From JBIQKZ01 sp044464765 (lineage in GTDB: Bacteria > Pseudomonadota > Gammaproteobacteria > Burkholderiales > Burkholderiaceae_B), in contig JBIQKZ010000003.1 of assembly GCA_044464765.1 (NCBI GenBank), forward strand, positions 193,170-257,169: a stretch of 64,000 bases of DNA. The letters are read 5' to 3'. A program made the position numbers and the translations under genes. The notes under the pieces are model-generated. The model worked only from the letters and a program-made list of their open reading frames with translations, made no database searches and was not told the DNA's origin. The stretch's first letter is position 1; each line of letters begins with the position of its first letter. Shown one piece after another: positions 28,550 through 38,715 of the stretch.

Positions 28550-30859
28550 TCAGCCGGCCAGGATATCCAGCTTGGCAATCCCCAGCGCAAGGGTCTTGGT
28601 TCCCACCTCGCGAAACTGGATTTGCGCTTGCGAATCCACACCCATGCCGCTTAGCCCGATAATGGTGCCCTCGCCAAATTTTGGGTGCCGCACGCCTTGA
28701 CCAACACGGAAGTGCCGATCGCCTATCGTCACGCCCGTGGTCACACTACGCGCCGCCCGCGGCGCTGCGCCGCCTGTGGATGGCCTGGCATAGGCATCGG
28801 AGCGCCGGTAGCCACCCGACCAGGCCGCTGCTGCCGGTAGCGGCTGGCTTTCCCGAGGCGACAGCCATTTCAAGTGTTCGTCGGGAATCTCGCCAAGAAA
28901 GCGCGACCGCATGGCATAGCGTGTCTGGCCATGAAGCATGCGGCTTTGCGCCAGAGTCAGGTAAAGACGCTCGCGGGCGCGGGTAATGGCTACATACATG
29001 AGCCGACGCTCTTCTTCCAGCCCTGCTGCTTCGATCAGGCTGTTCTCGTGGGGAAACAACCCCTCTTCCACGCCGGTAATGAATACTGAGTCGAATTCCA
29101 GGCCCTTGGCTGCATGGACCGTCATCAGTTGCACCGCGTCCTGGCCGGCCTGGGCCTGATTATCGCCGGCCTCGAGCGACGCATGGGACAAAAAGGCAGC
29201 GAGCGGCGACATCAGGAATTCGCTCGCCGGAAATTCTTGGCCAGCTGTGGCGTTCCCTTCGTCCGGCAAACCTTGCAGGCCGTAGTCGATGGCGCGCTCG
29301 ATCATGCGACCGGCCGGCAGACCGTCCACACCTTCCTCGCCTGCAAATACGGCGGCGGCATTAACCAGTTCCTGGAGATTCTCAAGGCGGTCCTGCCCTT
29401 CTCTGTCGTTCTGATAGTGCTGGCGCAGACCGCTGTGATGAATGACATGCTCGATCAGTTCGGGCAGGGAAAGCACTTGGGCCTCGTGCGCCATCTGTTG
29501 GATGAGCTCGGCAAAGCGCGCAAGATTACCGCCGCCTTTACCGCTTATGGAAGCAACGGCGCTGAACAGACTGGAGTCATTTTGACGCGCGGAATCGCTT
29601 AATTGTTCGAGCGTGCGCGCCCCGATTCCGCGCGTGGGAAAATTCACGACCCGCAGCCAGGAGGTGTCGTCGTGCAGGTTGTCCATCAGGCGCAGATACG
29701 CCAGCGCATGCTTGACTTCCTGCCGCTCGAAGAATCGCAGCCCGCCGTACACTTTATAGGCGATGCCCGCCGAAAACAGTGCATGCTCGATTACGCGCGA
29801 CTGGGCATTGCTACGATACAAAATGGCAATTTCCCGCCGCAAGCTGCCGTCGTTCACCAAGGCCTTTACTTCGTCGACAACCCACTGGGCCTCGAGCAAA
29901 TCGGAGGGCTGTTCGATCACGCGTACGGGCTCGCCTTCGCCCTGCTCGGTCCATAAGTTCTTGCCAAGACGGGCGGCGTTATGCGCAATCAGGGCATTGG
30001 CGGCATTCAGGATGTGGCCGTACGAGCGGTAGTTCTGTTCGAGCCGGATAACCGTGCCGTTGGCGTAATCCCGCTGGAACTCAGCCATATTGCCCACATT
30101 GGCGCCGCGAAAGGCGTAAATGGACTGGTCATCGTCGCCCACGGCGAAAATCGGCGCGCCGCCGCCGGCCAGCAGCTTCAACCAGCGGTACTGCAAGGTA
30201 TTGGTGTCCTGGAACTCGTCCACCAGTATGTGTTGGAAACGCCGCTGATAGTGCTCGCGTATGGGTGCGTTACGCTGAAGAAGCTCGGTGGCCCGCAACA
30301 GCAGCTCGGCAAAATCCACTACGCCTTCACGCTCGCATTGCGCCTGGTACAAATGATAGATTTCGACCAGACGTCTGCGATGGGCGTCCCAGGCCTCGAC
30401 CTGGTCGGGCCTTAACCCTTCTTCCTTGGCGCCATTGATAAAGCGCTGCACATCCCTGGGCGGATAGGTATCGTCGTCAATGCCGGCGCCTTTCAGCAAT
30501 CGCTTGATGGCGGCCAATTGATCGGCGGAATCCAGGATCTGGAACGTTTGCGGCAAGCCCGCATCACGGTGATGGGCACGCAACAGGCGATTACATAAGC
30601 CGTGGAAGGTCCCAACCCACATGCCACGCGTATTGATCGGCAACAGACTGGTCAGGCGCGCCAGCATCTCACGGGCGGATTTATTGGTGAACGTGACAGC
30701 CAACAGGCCGAATGGGCCGGCCTGACCGGTTTGGATCAACCAGGCCATTCGGGTGGTCAGGACGCGCGTCTTGCCGCTGCCCGCGCCGGCCAAAACCAGC
30801 GCATGCTGAGGGGGAAGCGTGACGGCGGCTTGCTGTTCCGGGTTAAGCGCGTCGATCAT
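28550..30859 (-). CDS. uvrD: UvrD-type DNA helicase II
   Basis: A 769-residue superfamily 1A 3'-5' helicase: Q-motif NPEQQAAV, Walker A LAGAGSGKTRVL, TFTNKSAREM, motif II VDEFQDTN, motif III VGDDDQSIYAFRGA, LEQNYRS, HAAKGLEFD and VAITRARERLYL. The C-terminal 45 residues (VGQGVRHPKFGEGTIIGLSG) are the Tudor-like RNA polymerase-binding tail of UvrD/PcrA. It unwinds DNA in nucleotide-excision and mismatch repair. Its start overlaps the stop of the desaturase gene (ATGA). Confidence 0.95.
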   Translation of the reverse strand: MIDALNPEQQAAVTLPPQHALVLAGAGSGKTRVLTTRMAWLIQTGQAGPFGLLAVTFTNKSAREMLARLTSLLPINTRGMWVGTFHGLCNRLLRAHHRDAGLPQTFQILDSADQLAAIKRLLKGAGIDDDTYPPRDVQRFINGAKEEGLRPDQVEAWDAHRRRLVEIYHLYQAQCEREGVVDFAELLLRATELLQRNAPIREHYQRRFQHILVDEFQDTNTLQYRWLKLLAGGGAPIFAVGDDDQSIYAFRGANVGNMAEFQRDYANGTVIRLEQNYRSYGHILNAANALIAHNAARLGKNLWTEQGEGEPVRVIEQPSDLLEAQWVVDEVKALVNDGSLRREIAILYRSNAQSRVIEHALFSAGIAYKVYGGLRFFERQEVKHALAYLRLMDNLHDDTSWLRVVNFPTRGIGARTLEQLSDSARQNDSSLFSAVASISGKGGGNLARFAELIQQMAHEAQVLSLPELIEHVIHHSGLRQHYQNDREGQDRLENLQELVNAAAVFAGEEGVDGLPAGRMIERAIDYGLQGLPDEGNATAGQEFPASEFLMSPLAAFLSHASLEAGDNQAQAGQDAVQLMTVHAAKGLEFDSVFITGVEEGLFPHENSLIEAAGLEEERRLMYVAITRARERLYLTLAQSRMLHGQTRYAMRSRFLGEIPDEHLKWLSPRESQPLPAAAAWSGGYRRSDAYARPSTGGAAPRAARSVTTGVTIGDRHFRVGQGVRHPKFGEGTIIGLSGMGVDSQAQIQFREVGTKTLALGIAKLDILAG

Positions 30860-32067
30860 GCCGCGTAGCGGCGCAACCGGTAGGCAAACTGTTCGAGGCT
30901 TTCAATGCCGCTTTGCTGGGCCCGCTGGCACCACGCCTGCAAGTCGCTAAGAAGCTGCTCGCTGGTGGCGCTGGAACTTTCCCACAAACGGGTCAATTCG
31001 CGTCGCATCTGGACGATGGTGGAGAGCGACTGGTTCTGCGACAAAATGGTGTCGAGCTCGGCGCGTTGAGCCGGTTCGAGCGCATCGTCGGAACGCCCGA
31101 TCAAGTCCTTAGCGCGGCTAAGCAGGGACCAGCGGCAATCGTCGCTGCCCACATTGCGCGAAGGCTTCAGCTTGGCCAGTTCCTCGGAGGCTGCCTTCTT
31201 GACCAGATCCGTATAGCGGGCCAGCACTTCGTAGCGGTGCAGGATGATGCCTTCCAGGGTTTGCTGGTTGACGGCTTCGGTCGCTGCGGGTTCCAGCTTA
31301 AGCTTGGGCGCGACGCGACGCACCGTTGCCAGACGGAAAAACCGCAAGATCTGGATATAGCCCCAACCAATGTCAAACTCCCACCACTTGCTGGAAAACT
31401 TGGCCGACGTGGCATAAGCGTGGTGGTTGTTGTGCAGCTCTTCGCCGCCAATGATAATGCCCCAGGGCGCAACGTTGGTGCTGGTGTCCGGGCTGGCGTA
31501 ATTGCGATAGCCCCAGAAATGCCCCAGACCATTCACGACCCCGGCGGCCCAGAAAGGGATCCAGGCCATCTGGATCGCCCAAACCGTCAGGCCGAGCACG
31601 CCGAAAAGCGCCAGGTCGATGCCCAGCATGATCAGGATGCCCAGCATGCTGTGGCGACTATACAGATTGCGCTCGAGCCAGTCGTCTGGCGTGCCGTGGC
31701 CATAGCGCTTAAGCGTTTCGGCATTGGCGGCTTCGTCGCGATACAGTTCGGCGCCGCGGAAAAACACCTTATTGATGCCGTAAATGACGGGCGAATGGGG
31801 ATCGCCCTCGCGCTCGCATTTGGCGTGGTGCTTGCGGTGAATGGCCACCCATTCCTTGGTGATCATACCGGTCGTCAGCCATAGCCAGAAGCGGAAGAAA
31901 TGCATGACAGCCGGATGCAGATCGAGCCCTCGATGCGTTTGGCTGCGATGCAGAAAAATAGTGACGCCAAGAATGGTGATGTGCGTTAGCACCAATGTTA
32001 CGAGAACGACTTGCCACCACGAATAGTGCAGCACGCCGCCCGCAAGAAAAGAAAGGAGATTGTCCAT
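30856..32067 (-). CDS. Membrane fatty acyl-CoA desaturase
   Basis: A 403-residue integral membrane di-iron protein. The three His boxes are visible: HRSQTH, HRKHH and HNNHH (in GEELHNNHHAYATS), with hydrophobic spans between them (about 5-40 and 130-175). It matches delta-9-type acyl-CoA/phospholipid desaturases, which introduce a cis double bond in membrane lipids. A C-terminal soluble helical extension of about 150 residues is typical of the betaproteobacterial form. The ATG at 32067 begins MDNLLSFLAGGVLHYSWW and follows AGG; a longer start at 32121 is less likely. Confidence 0.9.
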   Translation of the reverse strand: MDNLLSFLAGGVLHYSWWQVVLVTLVLTHITILGVTIFLHRSQTHRGLDLHPAVMHFFRFWLWLTTGMITKEWVAIHRKHHAKCEREGDPHSPVIYGINKVFFRGAELYRDEAANAETLKRYGHGTPDDWLERNLYSRHSMLGILIMLGIDLALFGVLGLTVWAIQMAWIPFWAAGVVNGLGHFWGYRNYASPDTSTNVAPWGIIIGGEELHNNHHAYATSAKFSSKWWEFDIGWGYIQILRFFRLATVRRVAPKLKLEPAATEAVNQQTLEGIILHRYEVLARYTDLVKKAASEELAKLKPSRNVGSDDCRWSLLSRAKDLIGRSDDALEPAQRAELDTILSQNQSLSTIVQMRRELTRLWESSSATSEQLLSDLQAWCQRAQQSGIESLEQFAYRLRRYAA

Positions 32068-32175
32068 AAACCTGTTGTAGGCCCTCGTTGTATGACTACG
32101 AAAGTGTAGCCCAGTTGACAATAGTCTGACAGCGGTATTTCAAATTAGTTTTGAGTGATATCAAATAGATATGCC

Positions 32176-33645
32176 TTATTCGGCGCCGCCTTGCGAGGCG
32201 CTCGAAACCGTATCGCTGGGCTTGGCACCCCGCGGGGGGCTGGCGGAACGCTCCAGCACGGCCGCAAAAAAAGCGTCCGTGCCATGACGATCCGGTCGAA
32301 GTTGTAAAAAAGGCCCGTGCAGTGTTAGATTTCTGCAACGATCCGCCAGGATATTGCCGGCATCCAGCAGCGTAAATTCAGGATTTTCGGCTAAAAACGC
32401 CTCAACTTGTGCTTCGTTTTCCTCGGGCAGCACGCTGCAGGTGGCATACACCAGCCGCCCTCCAGGTGCGACGCAACGAGCCGCTTGCCGCACGATACGT
32501 GCCTGCAGCTGCTTCAATTCCTCCAAAGATTCCGGGTGCTGACGCCATTTAAGATCAGGGTTGCGACGCAAGGTTCCCAGCCCACTGCAGGGGGCGTCCA
32601 CCAGGACGCGATGCGCTTTGCCGCGCAGGCGCTTGACCCGCACATCGTTATCGGTATCGATCACGACAGGAACAATATTCGACAGCCCGCTGCGGGCGAA
32701 ACGCGGCTTCGCTCGCGCCAACCGGGCAGCGGACACGTCAAATGCATATAAACGGCCGGTAGATCGCATAAGGGCGCCAATCAACAACGTTTTGCCCCCG
32801 GCCCCCGCGCAATAGTCGATGATCATCTCGCCGCGCCGGGGGGCTACCAGAGCCGCCAGAAGCTGACTGCCCTCATCTTGCACCTCGATCAGGCCATTTT
32901 CGAACATCGGCCAGCGAGATACCGCAGGCCTGCCCTGCAATCGTATCCCCCAGGGCGAATACGGCGTGGAAGTGGGTTCAAAACGCGCCCCGGGCCCTGC
33001 GCGCAGTTGCTCCAGCACCTGGTCGCGCTCGGTCTTCATTGGATTGACGCGCAGGTCCAGCGGCGCAGGCTGGTTCAAGGCGTCAATCAGGGCATCTGCA
33101 TCCTCCAGGCGGGATAAGCGCTCATCGAGCCAGTCCGGTAGGCTGGCTCGCACAGACCGAGCCAACGATGTCGCGTCAATGCCCCTAAGGTGTTCAAGCC
33201 AGGCAATTTCGGTGTCGTTCAGCGCGGCATCGAGGGTTTCCTTTTCGAAGACCGTCGCCAAGCCGAGAATCGCCAGCCGACGGGTGGCCGGCCCTTCCCC
33301 GCTTTGGGCAAAATGGCGATAACGGCGCAAGTGGCGCAACACATCGAAAACGGCATCGGCCAGTTCGCTGCGGTCGCGAGCACCCATTTTGGGGTGGGCT
33401 CGCATCCACCGCGACAATACGGCGTCGGCGGGAAACTCCCATTGCAAAATGTCCCCCAGGACCTTCTGCGTTTGCTCAAGGCGTATGGCCGCCACGGAAT
33501 AAGGCTTGGGCATATCACCCGAACCATTGCGCGCTTTTTGATCGCGCATTTGTGATGCCGAGCGGCGGCTTATGGTGTCAGACGCCGTCTGCCCGCCGTC
33601 TTTCTTGCGCCGGGAACCACCCTTGCGCCTCTGTGATTGATTCAT
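32176..33645 (-). CDS. rsmB: RsmB/NOP-family rRNA cytosine-C5 methyltransferase
   Basis: A 489-residue protein. A basic N-terminal tail and an RsmB-like helical domain (to about 240) precede the SAM-dependent core: QDEGSQLLAAL, DYCAGAGGKTLLIGALM, VLVDAPCSGLGTLRRNPDLKW (catalytic PC motif) and LVYATCSVLPEENE (second Cys). These two cysteines define RNA m5C methyltransferases. It probably methylates 16S rRNA, although RsmF-like specificity cannot be excluded. A start at 33513 (MPKPYSVAAIRLEQ) is possible. It is co-transcribed with purN, which overlaps its start by 4 bases. Confidence 0.87.
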   Translation of the reverse strand: MNQSQRRKGGSRRKKDGGQTASDTISRRSASQMRDQKARNGSGDMPKPYSVAAIRLEQTQKVLGDILQWEFPADAVLSRWMRAHPKMGARDRSELADAVFDVLRHLRRYRHFAQSGEGPATRRLAILGLATVFEKETLDAALNDTEIAWLEHLRGIDATSLARSVRASLPDWLDERLSRLEDADALIDALNQPAPLDLRVNPMKTERDQVLEQLRAGPGARFEPTSTPYSPWGIRLQGRPAVSRWPMFENGLIEVQDEGSQLLAALVAPRRGEMIIDYCAGAGGKTLLIGALMRSTGRLYAFDVSAARLARAKPRFARSGLSNIVPVVIDTDNDVRVKRLRGKAHRVLVDAPCSGLGTLRRNPDLKWRQHPESLEELKQLQARIVRQAARCVAPGGRLVYATCSVLPEENEAQVEAFLAENPEFTLLDAGNILADRCRNLTLHGPFLQLRPDRHGTDAFFAAVLERSASPPRGAKPSDTVSSASQGGAE

Positions 33646-34331
33646 GCGATCTCTTGAAATGTACCCGCATCAGTGGATGCCGGAAAAAATGAACGACTGG
33701 CCACGCCGGCAACTCGCACCCGACCGACGGCGTCCAGCGTGACACGCCTTTGCGCGAGCCACTGCACAACCTGCGCATAGATCGTGTGCTCGATGCCAAG
33801 AACACGCTGCGCCAGGCTATCAGGCGTGTCGGCCTCGAGCACTGGCACAATTCCCTGCGCCACAATCGGGCCATGATCCAGGACCGGCGTAACGAAATGT
33901 ACCGTGCATCCATGCCATTGAACCCCAGTGGCCAGCGCCTGCTGGTGGGTGTGCAAGCCGGGAAAAGCCGGCAATAACGACGGATGTATGTTGATCAGAC
34001 GGCCATTGAACCGCTGGACAAATGCCGCGCCCAACACCCGCATGAAGCCCGCCAGCAAGACGTAATCGGGTTGATGGGCATCGATGGCCTGGGCCAGCGC
34101 CTGGTCGAATTGATCCCGGGACGGATAATCGCGGTGCGCCACAACCTGTGCTTGCAGCCCTTCGCGACGCGCCCAGGCCAATGCCGCAGCGTCTGGGTTG
34201 CTCGACACCACCGCGCACACGCGGGCCGCCGGGCCTTGTCGGCGTGCGGCTTGCACAATGGCCTGCAGGTTGGAGCCGCGCCCCGACACCAGCACCACCA
34301 AGCGGCATATTGAAGTATTTACAGCCGACAC
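33642..34331 (-). CDS. purN: Phosphoribosylglycinamide formyltransferase
   Basis: A protein of about 229 residues with the PurN signatures: LVVLVSGRGSNLQAI at the N-terminus, YVLLAGFMRVLG, the catalytic Asn-His-Asp set in RLINIHPSLLPAFPGLHTH and VTPVLDHGPIVAQ. It transfers formyl from 10-formyl-tetrahydrofolate to GAR in purine synthesis. No ATG is available near the family start; a GTG at 34331 after GGAAAATTC is preferred. It is divergent from ribF. Confidence 0.92.
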   Translation of the reverse strand: MSAVNTSICRLVVLVSGRGSNLQAIVQAARRQGPAARVCAVVSSNPDAAALAWARREGLQAQVVAHRDYPSRDQFDQALAQAIDAHQPDYVLLAGFMRVLGAAFVQRFNGRLINIHPSLLPAFPGLHTHQQALATGVQWHGCTVHFVTPVLDHGPIVAQGIVPVLEADTPDSLAQRVLGIEHTIYAQVVQWLAQRRVTLDAVGRVRVAGVASRSFFPASTDAGTFQEIA

Positions 34332-34378
34332 AGCGAATTTTCCGCGAATGGACAACCTAAGATTGTAAACTCTTGGGT

Positions 34379-35344
34379 GTGAAACCACCTTTACATATTT
34401 ACCACACGCTTCCCCGGCACGACACTCATCGCCCCAGCGCGGTGACGATCGGCAATTTCGACGGCGTACATCGCGGCCATCAGACCGTCATCAAACGCGT
34501 CGTGCAGTTGGCGCAGCAGCGCGGGTTCTGCTCGACCGCCATGACCTTCCATCCACATCCTCGCGCGTTTTTTGCCGCGCGCGGGCAACGGCCCGAATTG
34601 ATCCCAACCCAGATCAGCAGTCTGCGCGACAAAATCGATGCACTGGCCCGACTGGACCTTGAACAGCTTGTGCTGCAGCGCTTCAACCAGGCGCTGGCCG
34701 ACATGCCGGCCGAAGACTTCATCAAGCGTTTGCTGGTTGACGGCCTGAAAACGCGCTGGCTCCTGGTGGGCGAGGACTTTCGCTACGGGCACAAACGCCA
34801 GGGCGATGTCGATCTGCTGCGCCGGGCCGGCCGTCTTTATGGCTTCGAAGTCGAAGCCATCGCCGATGTCGTCGACAACCACGGCTATCGTATTTCCAGT
34901 TCCGAGGTGCGCACGGCTCTGGCCGTCGGAAATCTCGATCGCGCCGAATACCTGCTGGGCCGTCCCTACCATATCAGTGGCCACGTAGTGCACGGACAAA
35001 AGCTGGGACGAACGCTGGGCTATCCCACGCTGAATATCCGCGTCCCGCAGTTGTGTGCCGCTCGCTCGGGCATTTACGTGGCCCGGGCCTACGGCCTGGC
35101 CGACCAGCCCATCAATGCAGTAGCCAGCCTGGGGGTCCGCCCCACCGTCGCCGACGGCGGACATGTCATGCTGGAAGTTCACCTGCTGGACTGCCGGATT
35201 GACGCTTACGGTAAACTCACACGCATCGAATTCCTTCAATACCTGAGGGACGAAGAGAAATTCCCCGATTTACAAGCAATGATCGCCGCCATCGACAACG
35301 ATGCGCAAAGCGCTCGTGACTATTTTGCGCTCCATGGACTATAG
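34379..35344 (+). CDS. ribF: Bifunctional riboflavin kinase / FAD synthetase
   Basis: A 321-residue protein. The N-terminal nucleotidyltransferase domain has AVTIGNFDGVHRGHQTVI and later ISSSEVR; the C-terminal kinase domain has LGRTLGYPTLNIRV and EVHLLDCRIDAYGK. It makes FMN and FAD from riboflavin. The start is GTG 34379 or TTG 34373; no ATG is present. It overlaps ileS by 11 bases, the common ribF-ileS-lspA order. Confidence 0.93.
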   Translation: MKPPLHIYHTLPRHDTHRPSAVTIGNFDGVHRGHQTVIKRVVQLAQQRGFCSTAMTFHPHPRAFFAARGQRPELIPTQISSLRDKIDALARLDLEQLVLQRFNQALADMPAEDFIKRLLVDGLKTRWLLVGEDFRYGHKRQGDVDLLRRAGRLYGFEVEAIADVVDNHGYRISSSEVRTALAVGNLDRAEYLLGRPYHISGHVVHGQKLGRTLGYPTLNIRVPQLCAARSGIYVARAYGLADQPINAVASLGVRPTVADGGHVMLEVHLLDCRIDAYGKLTRIEFLQYLRDEEKFPDLQAMIAAIDNDAQSARDYFALHGL

Positions 35345-38171
35345 AAAAACCCTGAACCTGCCCGACTCCCCGTTTCCAATGCGGGGGGATCTCGCCCGGC
35401 GTGAACCCGGCTGGGTCGCCGAATGGCAACAGAACAAGGTGTACGAATCCATTCGCGCCGCCAGCAAGGGCCGGCCGAAATTCGTACTGCACGACGGCCC
35501 GCCCTACGCCAACGGCGACCTTCATATCGGCCACGCCGTCAACAAGATCCTGAAAGACATCATTGTCAAAAGCCGCAACATGGCAGGCTACGATGCGCAT
35601 TACGTGCCCGGCTGGGATTGCCACGGCATGCCGATCGAAATCCAGATCGAGAAGAAGTTCGGCAAGAACCTTCCAGTAGCCGAGGTGCAGGCCAAGGCGC
35701 GCGCCTATGCCCTTGAACAAATCGATCGCCAGCGCAACGACTTTAAGCGCCTGGGGGTTCTAGGCGACTGGGCACGCCCCTACCTGACCATGAATCACAG
35801 CAACGAAGCCAACGAGCTGCGCGTGCTGGCCCGCATTCTCGACAAGGGTTATGTGTATCGCGGTCTGAAGCCGGTCAACTGGTGTTTCGATTGCGCCTCC
35901 GCACTGGCCGAAGCCGAGGTCGAATACGCCGACCGCGACGACCCCGCTGTACACGTCGCCTTCGCATTTTCCGATCCCGCCAAAGTCGCCCAGGCCTTTG
36001 GCCTGGATCAGGCGCACGACGGCGCCGTCGTGATCTGGACCACCACTCCCTGGACCATTCCGTCCAACCAGGCGCTTAATGTTCACCCGGAAATCGACTA
36101 CGCGCTGGTGCGCCTGGCGCAGCCACGCGCCACAGGCCCCTTGCTGTTGATCGCAAAAGAGCTGGCCCAATCCTGCCTGGATGCCTGGAAGCTTGAAGGC
36201 CAGGTCGTGGCGACCGCGCCCGGCGCAGCCCTGGCCGGCCTGGAGTTCCGCCATCCCCTCTATGCAGCCGATCCGGGTTACCAGCGCACGTCTCCTGTCT
36301 ATCTGGCCGACTACGTCAGCCTGGACGCTGGAACCGGCGTCGTGCACTCCGCGCCGGCCTACGGCGTGGAAGACTTTATCTCCTGCAAAGCGCACGGACT
36401 GGACGACAGCGACATTCTCAATCCCGTCATGAGCAACGGCCAATATGCGTCCAGCCTGCCGTTGTTTGGCGGCCTGACGATCTGGAAAGCCAATCCGGAA
36501 ATCGTTCAAGCCCTGGACGCAGCCGGCGCCCTGCTCAAGGTTGAGACTCTCTCCCACAGCTATATGCATTGCTGGCGCCACAAAACGCCTGTCATCTACC
36601 GGGCTACCAGCCAGTGGTTCGCCGGCATGGACACGCAACCCAAAACCGGCCGGACCTTGCGTGAAGACGCATTGGCAGGCGTGGAGCAGACCCAGTTCTA
36701 CCCCGCCTGGGGCCGAGCCCGCCTACACGCCATGATCGCCACCCGGCCCGACTGGACCTTGTCACGGCAGCGCCAATGGGGTGTGCCCATGGCCTTCTTC
36801 GTCCACAAGGAAACGGGACAACTGCATCCGCGTACCGTCGAGCTGCTCGAAGAAGTCGCCCAATTGGTCGAGAAGAACGGCATCGAAGCCTGGCAGACAC
36901 TGGATCCCGCCACGCTGCTTGGCGACGAGGCCGAACACTACGAAAAGAACCGCGACACACTGGACGTCTGGTTCGACTCAGGCACAACGCACGCTACCGT
37001 GCTGGGTGGTCGCGACCACGAAATCCAGGGTTCGCACGCCGACGAGCTGCAGTGGCCCGCCGACCTGTATCTTGAAGGTTCGGACCAGCACCGTGGATGG
37101 TTCCACTCCTCGCTGCTCACCAGTTGCATGCTGTACGGCGTACCACCGTACAAAGCGTTGCTGACCCATGGTTTCGTGGTGGACGGCGCCGGCCGAAAAA
37201 TGAGCAAATCGATGGGTAATGTCGTTGCGCCGCAAAAGGTGTCCGACTCGCTGGGCGCCGAGATCCTGCGTCTCTGGACGGCATCCACCGATTACTCCGG
37301 CGAGCTGTCCATCTCCGAGGAAATTCTAAAGCGTGTCGTGGAAGGCTACCGGCGCATCCGCAACACCCTGAAATTCCTGCTGGGCAACCTGCACGACTTC
37401 GATCCGGCCGCCAACGGCGTGGCGCTGGAAAACATGTTCGAAATCGACCGCTATGCCCTCGCCATAACGGCAGCCATGCAGGCCGACACGCTGGCCAATT
37501 ACCAGCGCTACGAGTTCCACCCTGCCGTTGCCCGCCTCCAGATTTTCTGCTCCGAGGATCTGGGCGCCTTCTATCTGGACATCCTGAAAGACCGCTTATA
37601 CACCACAGGCCAGGACAGCGTGGCGCGACGGTCCGCGCAAACCGCACTGTTCCACATCACGCATGCTCTGCTCAAGCTGATGGCGCCCATCCTGTCCTTC
37701 ACAACCGAAGAAGCCTGGAAAGATCTGCATGCGGGCAAAGATATTCCCAGCATCTTCACTGGCCTTTTCCATACGCTTCCCGAGCAGCCCGACGGCGACG
37801 CACTGGTTGACAAATGGCAACGACTAAGGAGTATCCGCGGCGATGCCATGCGCAAGATCGAAGATCTGCGCACCACAGGCAGCATCGGTTCCTCATTGGA
37901 TGCCGAACTCGACATCTACGCGCCAGCCGCCGACCATGCCGTGTTGGCCTCCCTTGACGACGACCTTCGCTTCGTTTTGATTGTCTCGCGCGCCACTGTG
38001 CATCAACACGAGGGGGAACTCGATATCCAGGTAAGCGCCACTGCATACGAGAAATGCGAGCGCTGCTGGCACCACCGCCAAGACCTGGGCTGCGACCCTC
38101 AACACCCCACCCTTTGCGGGCGTTGCGTGGATAATTTGTTTGGCGACGGGGAAGCGCGGCACCATGCCTGA
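35334..38171 (+). CDS. ileS: Isoleucyl-tRNA synthetase
   Basis: A 945-residue class I synthetase starting MDYRKTLNLPDSPFPMRG. The HIGH motif is in PYANGDLHIGHA, the KMSKS motif in GRKMSKSMGNV, and the editing domain lies between (about 200-410). The C-terminal zinc finger has CERCWHH and CGRCVDN. Length matches bacterial IleRS (about 940). It charges tRNA-Ile and edits valine. It overlaps ribF upstream and lspA downstream by 8 bases. Confidence 0.97.
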   Translation: MDYRKTLNLPDSPFPMRGDLARREPGWVAEWQQNKVYESIRAASKGRPKFVLHDGPPYANGDLHIGHAVNKILKDIIVKSRNMAGYDAHYVPGWDCHGMPIEIQIEKKFGKNLPVAEVQAKARAYALEQIDRQRNDFKRLGVLGDWARPYLTMNHSNEANELRVLARILDKGYVYRGLKPVNWCFDCASALAEAEVEYADRDDPAVHVAFAFSDPAKVAQAFGLDQAHDGAVVIWTTTPWTIPSNQALNVHPEIDYALVRLAQPRATGPLLLIAKELAQSCLDAWKLEGQVVATAPGAALAGLEFRHPLYAADPGYQRTSPVYLADYVSLDAGTGVVHSAPAYGVEDFISCKAHGLDDSDILNPVMSNGQYASSLPLFGGLTIWKANPEIVQALDAAGALLKVETLSHSYMHCWRHKTPVIYRATSQWFAGMDTQPKTGRTLREDALAGVEQTQFYPAWGRARLHAMIATRPDWTLSRQRQWGVPMAFFVHKETGQLHPRTVELLEEVAQLVEKNGIEAWQTLDPATLLGDEAEHYEKNRDTLDVWFDSGTTHATVLGGRDHEIQGSHADELQWPADLYLEGSDQHRGWFHSSLLTSCMLYGVPPYKALLTHGFVVDGAGRKMSKSMGNVVAPQKVSDSLGAEILRLWTASTDYSGELSISEEILKRVVEGYRRIRNTLKFLLGNLHDFDPAANGVALENMFEIDRYALAITAAMQADTLANYQRYEFHPAVARLQIFCSEDLGAFYLDILKDRLYTTGQDSVARRSAQTALFHITHALLKLMAPILSFTTEEAWKDLHAGKDIPSIFTGLFHTLPEQPDGDALVDKWQRLRSIRGDAMRKIEDLRTTGSIGSSLDAELDIYAPAADHAVLASLDDDLRFVLIVSRATVHQHEGELDIQVSATAYEKCERCWHHRQDLGCDPQHPTLCGRCVDNLFGDGEARHHA

Positions 38172-38703
38172 CCACGGTAACGCCCAACGCTCAAGACGGC
38201 CACAAGGCCGTTTCTGGGCCTGGCTGCTTGCCGCCGCCATCCTGATCGCGCTGGATCAAGTCACCAAGCTGTATTTCGACTCTCAACTGCAGTACGGCCA
38301 GCGCCTGGCCGTACTGCAGTTCTTCGACTTCACCTTGCTTTACAACCCCGGCGCCGCCTTCAGCTTTCTGGCCGAAGGCGAAGGCTGGCAACGCTGGCTT
38401 TTTACGGCCATAGCCTTGGGCGCCGCCGGCCTGATCACTCATCTGCTCTGGCGCAACCCGCGCCAGATCGTGTTTTGCAGCGCGCTAACCGCAATCCTGG
38501 CAGGCGCCATCGGCAACCTTATCGACCGCATCCAGCACGGGCACGTCATTGATTTCCTGCTGTTTTATTGGAATGGCTGGCATTTTCCAGCATTCAATAT
38601 TGCGGATATCTGCATCACCTGCGGCGCCATCCTCCTGATTCTCGACGAAATCCTGCGCATCCGCCGCGAGCGTAGAAAGAACGTCCGATCCGTCGAAACC
38701 TGA
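38164..38703 (+). CDS. lspA: Lipoprotein signal peptidase (signal peptidase II)
   Basis: A 179-residue inner-membrane protein with four spans. The two catalytic Asp residues are in NLIDRIQHGHVIDF and FNIADICITCGA, and GAAFSFLAEGEGW precedes them. It cleaves lipoprotein signal peptides after diacylglyceryl modification. It overlaps ileS and lies 12 bases before coaBC. Confidence 0.95.
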   Translation: MPDHGNAQRSRRPQGRFWAWLLAAAILIALDQVTKLYFDSQLQYGQRLAVLQFFDFTLLYNPGAAFSFLAEGEGWQRWLFTAIALGAAGLITHLLWRNPRQIVFCSALTAILAGAIGNLIDRIQHGHVIDFLLFYWNGWHFPAFNIADICITCGAILLILDEILRIRRERRKNVRSVET

Positions 38704-38715
38704 AAGGCTTTCACT

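Noticed and set aside
30913..31884. Plus-strand ORF of 323 codons opposite the desaturase gene
   Set aside because: The minus strand encodes a complete desaturase with all three His boxes; the plus-strand product has no recognisable motif.
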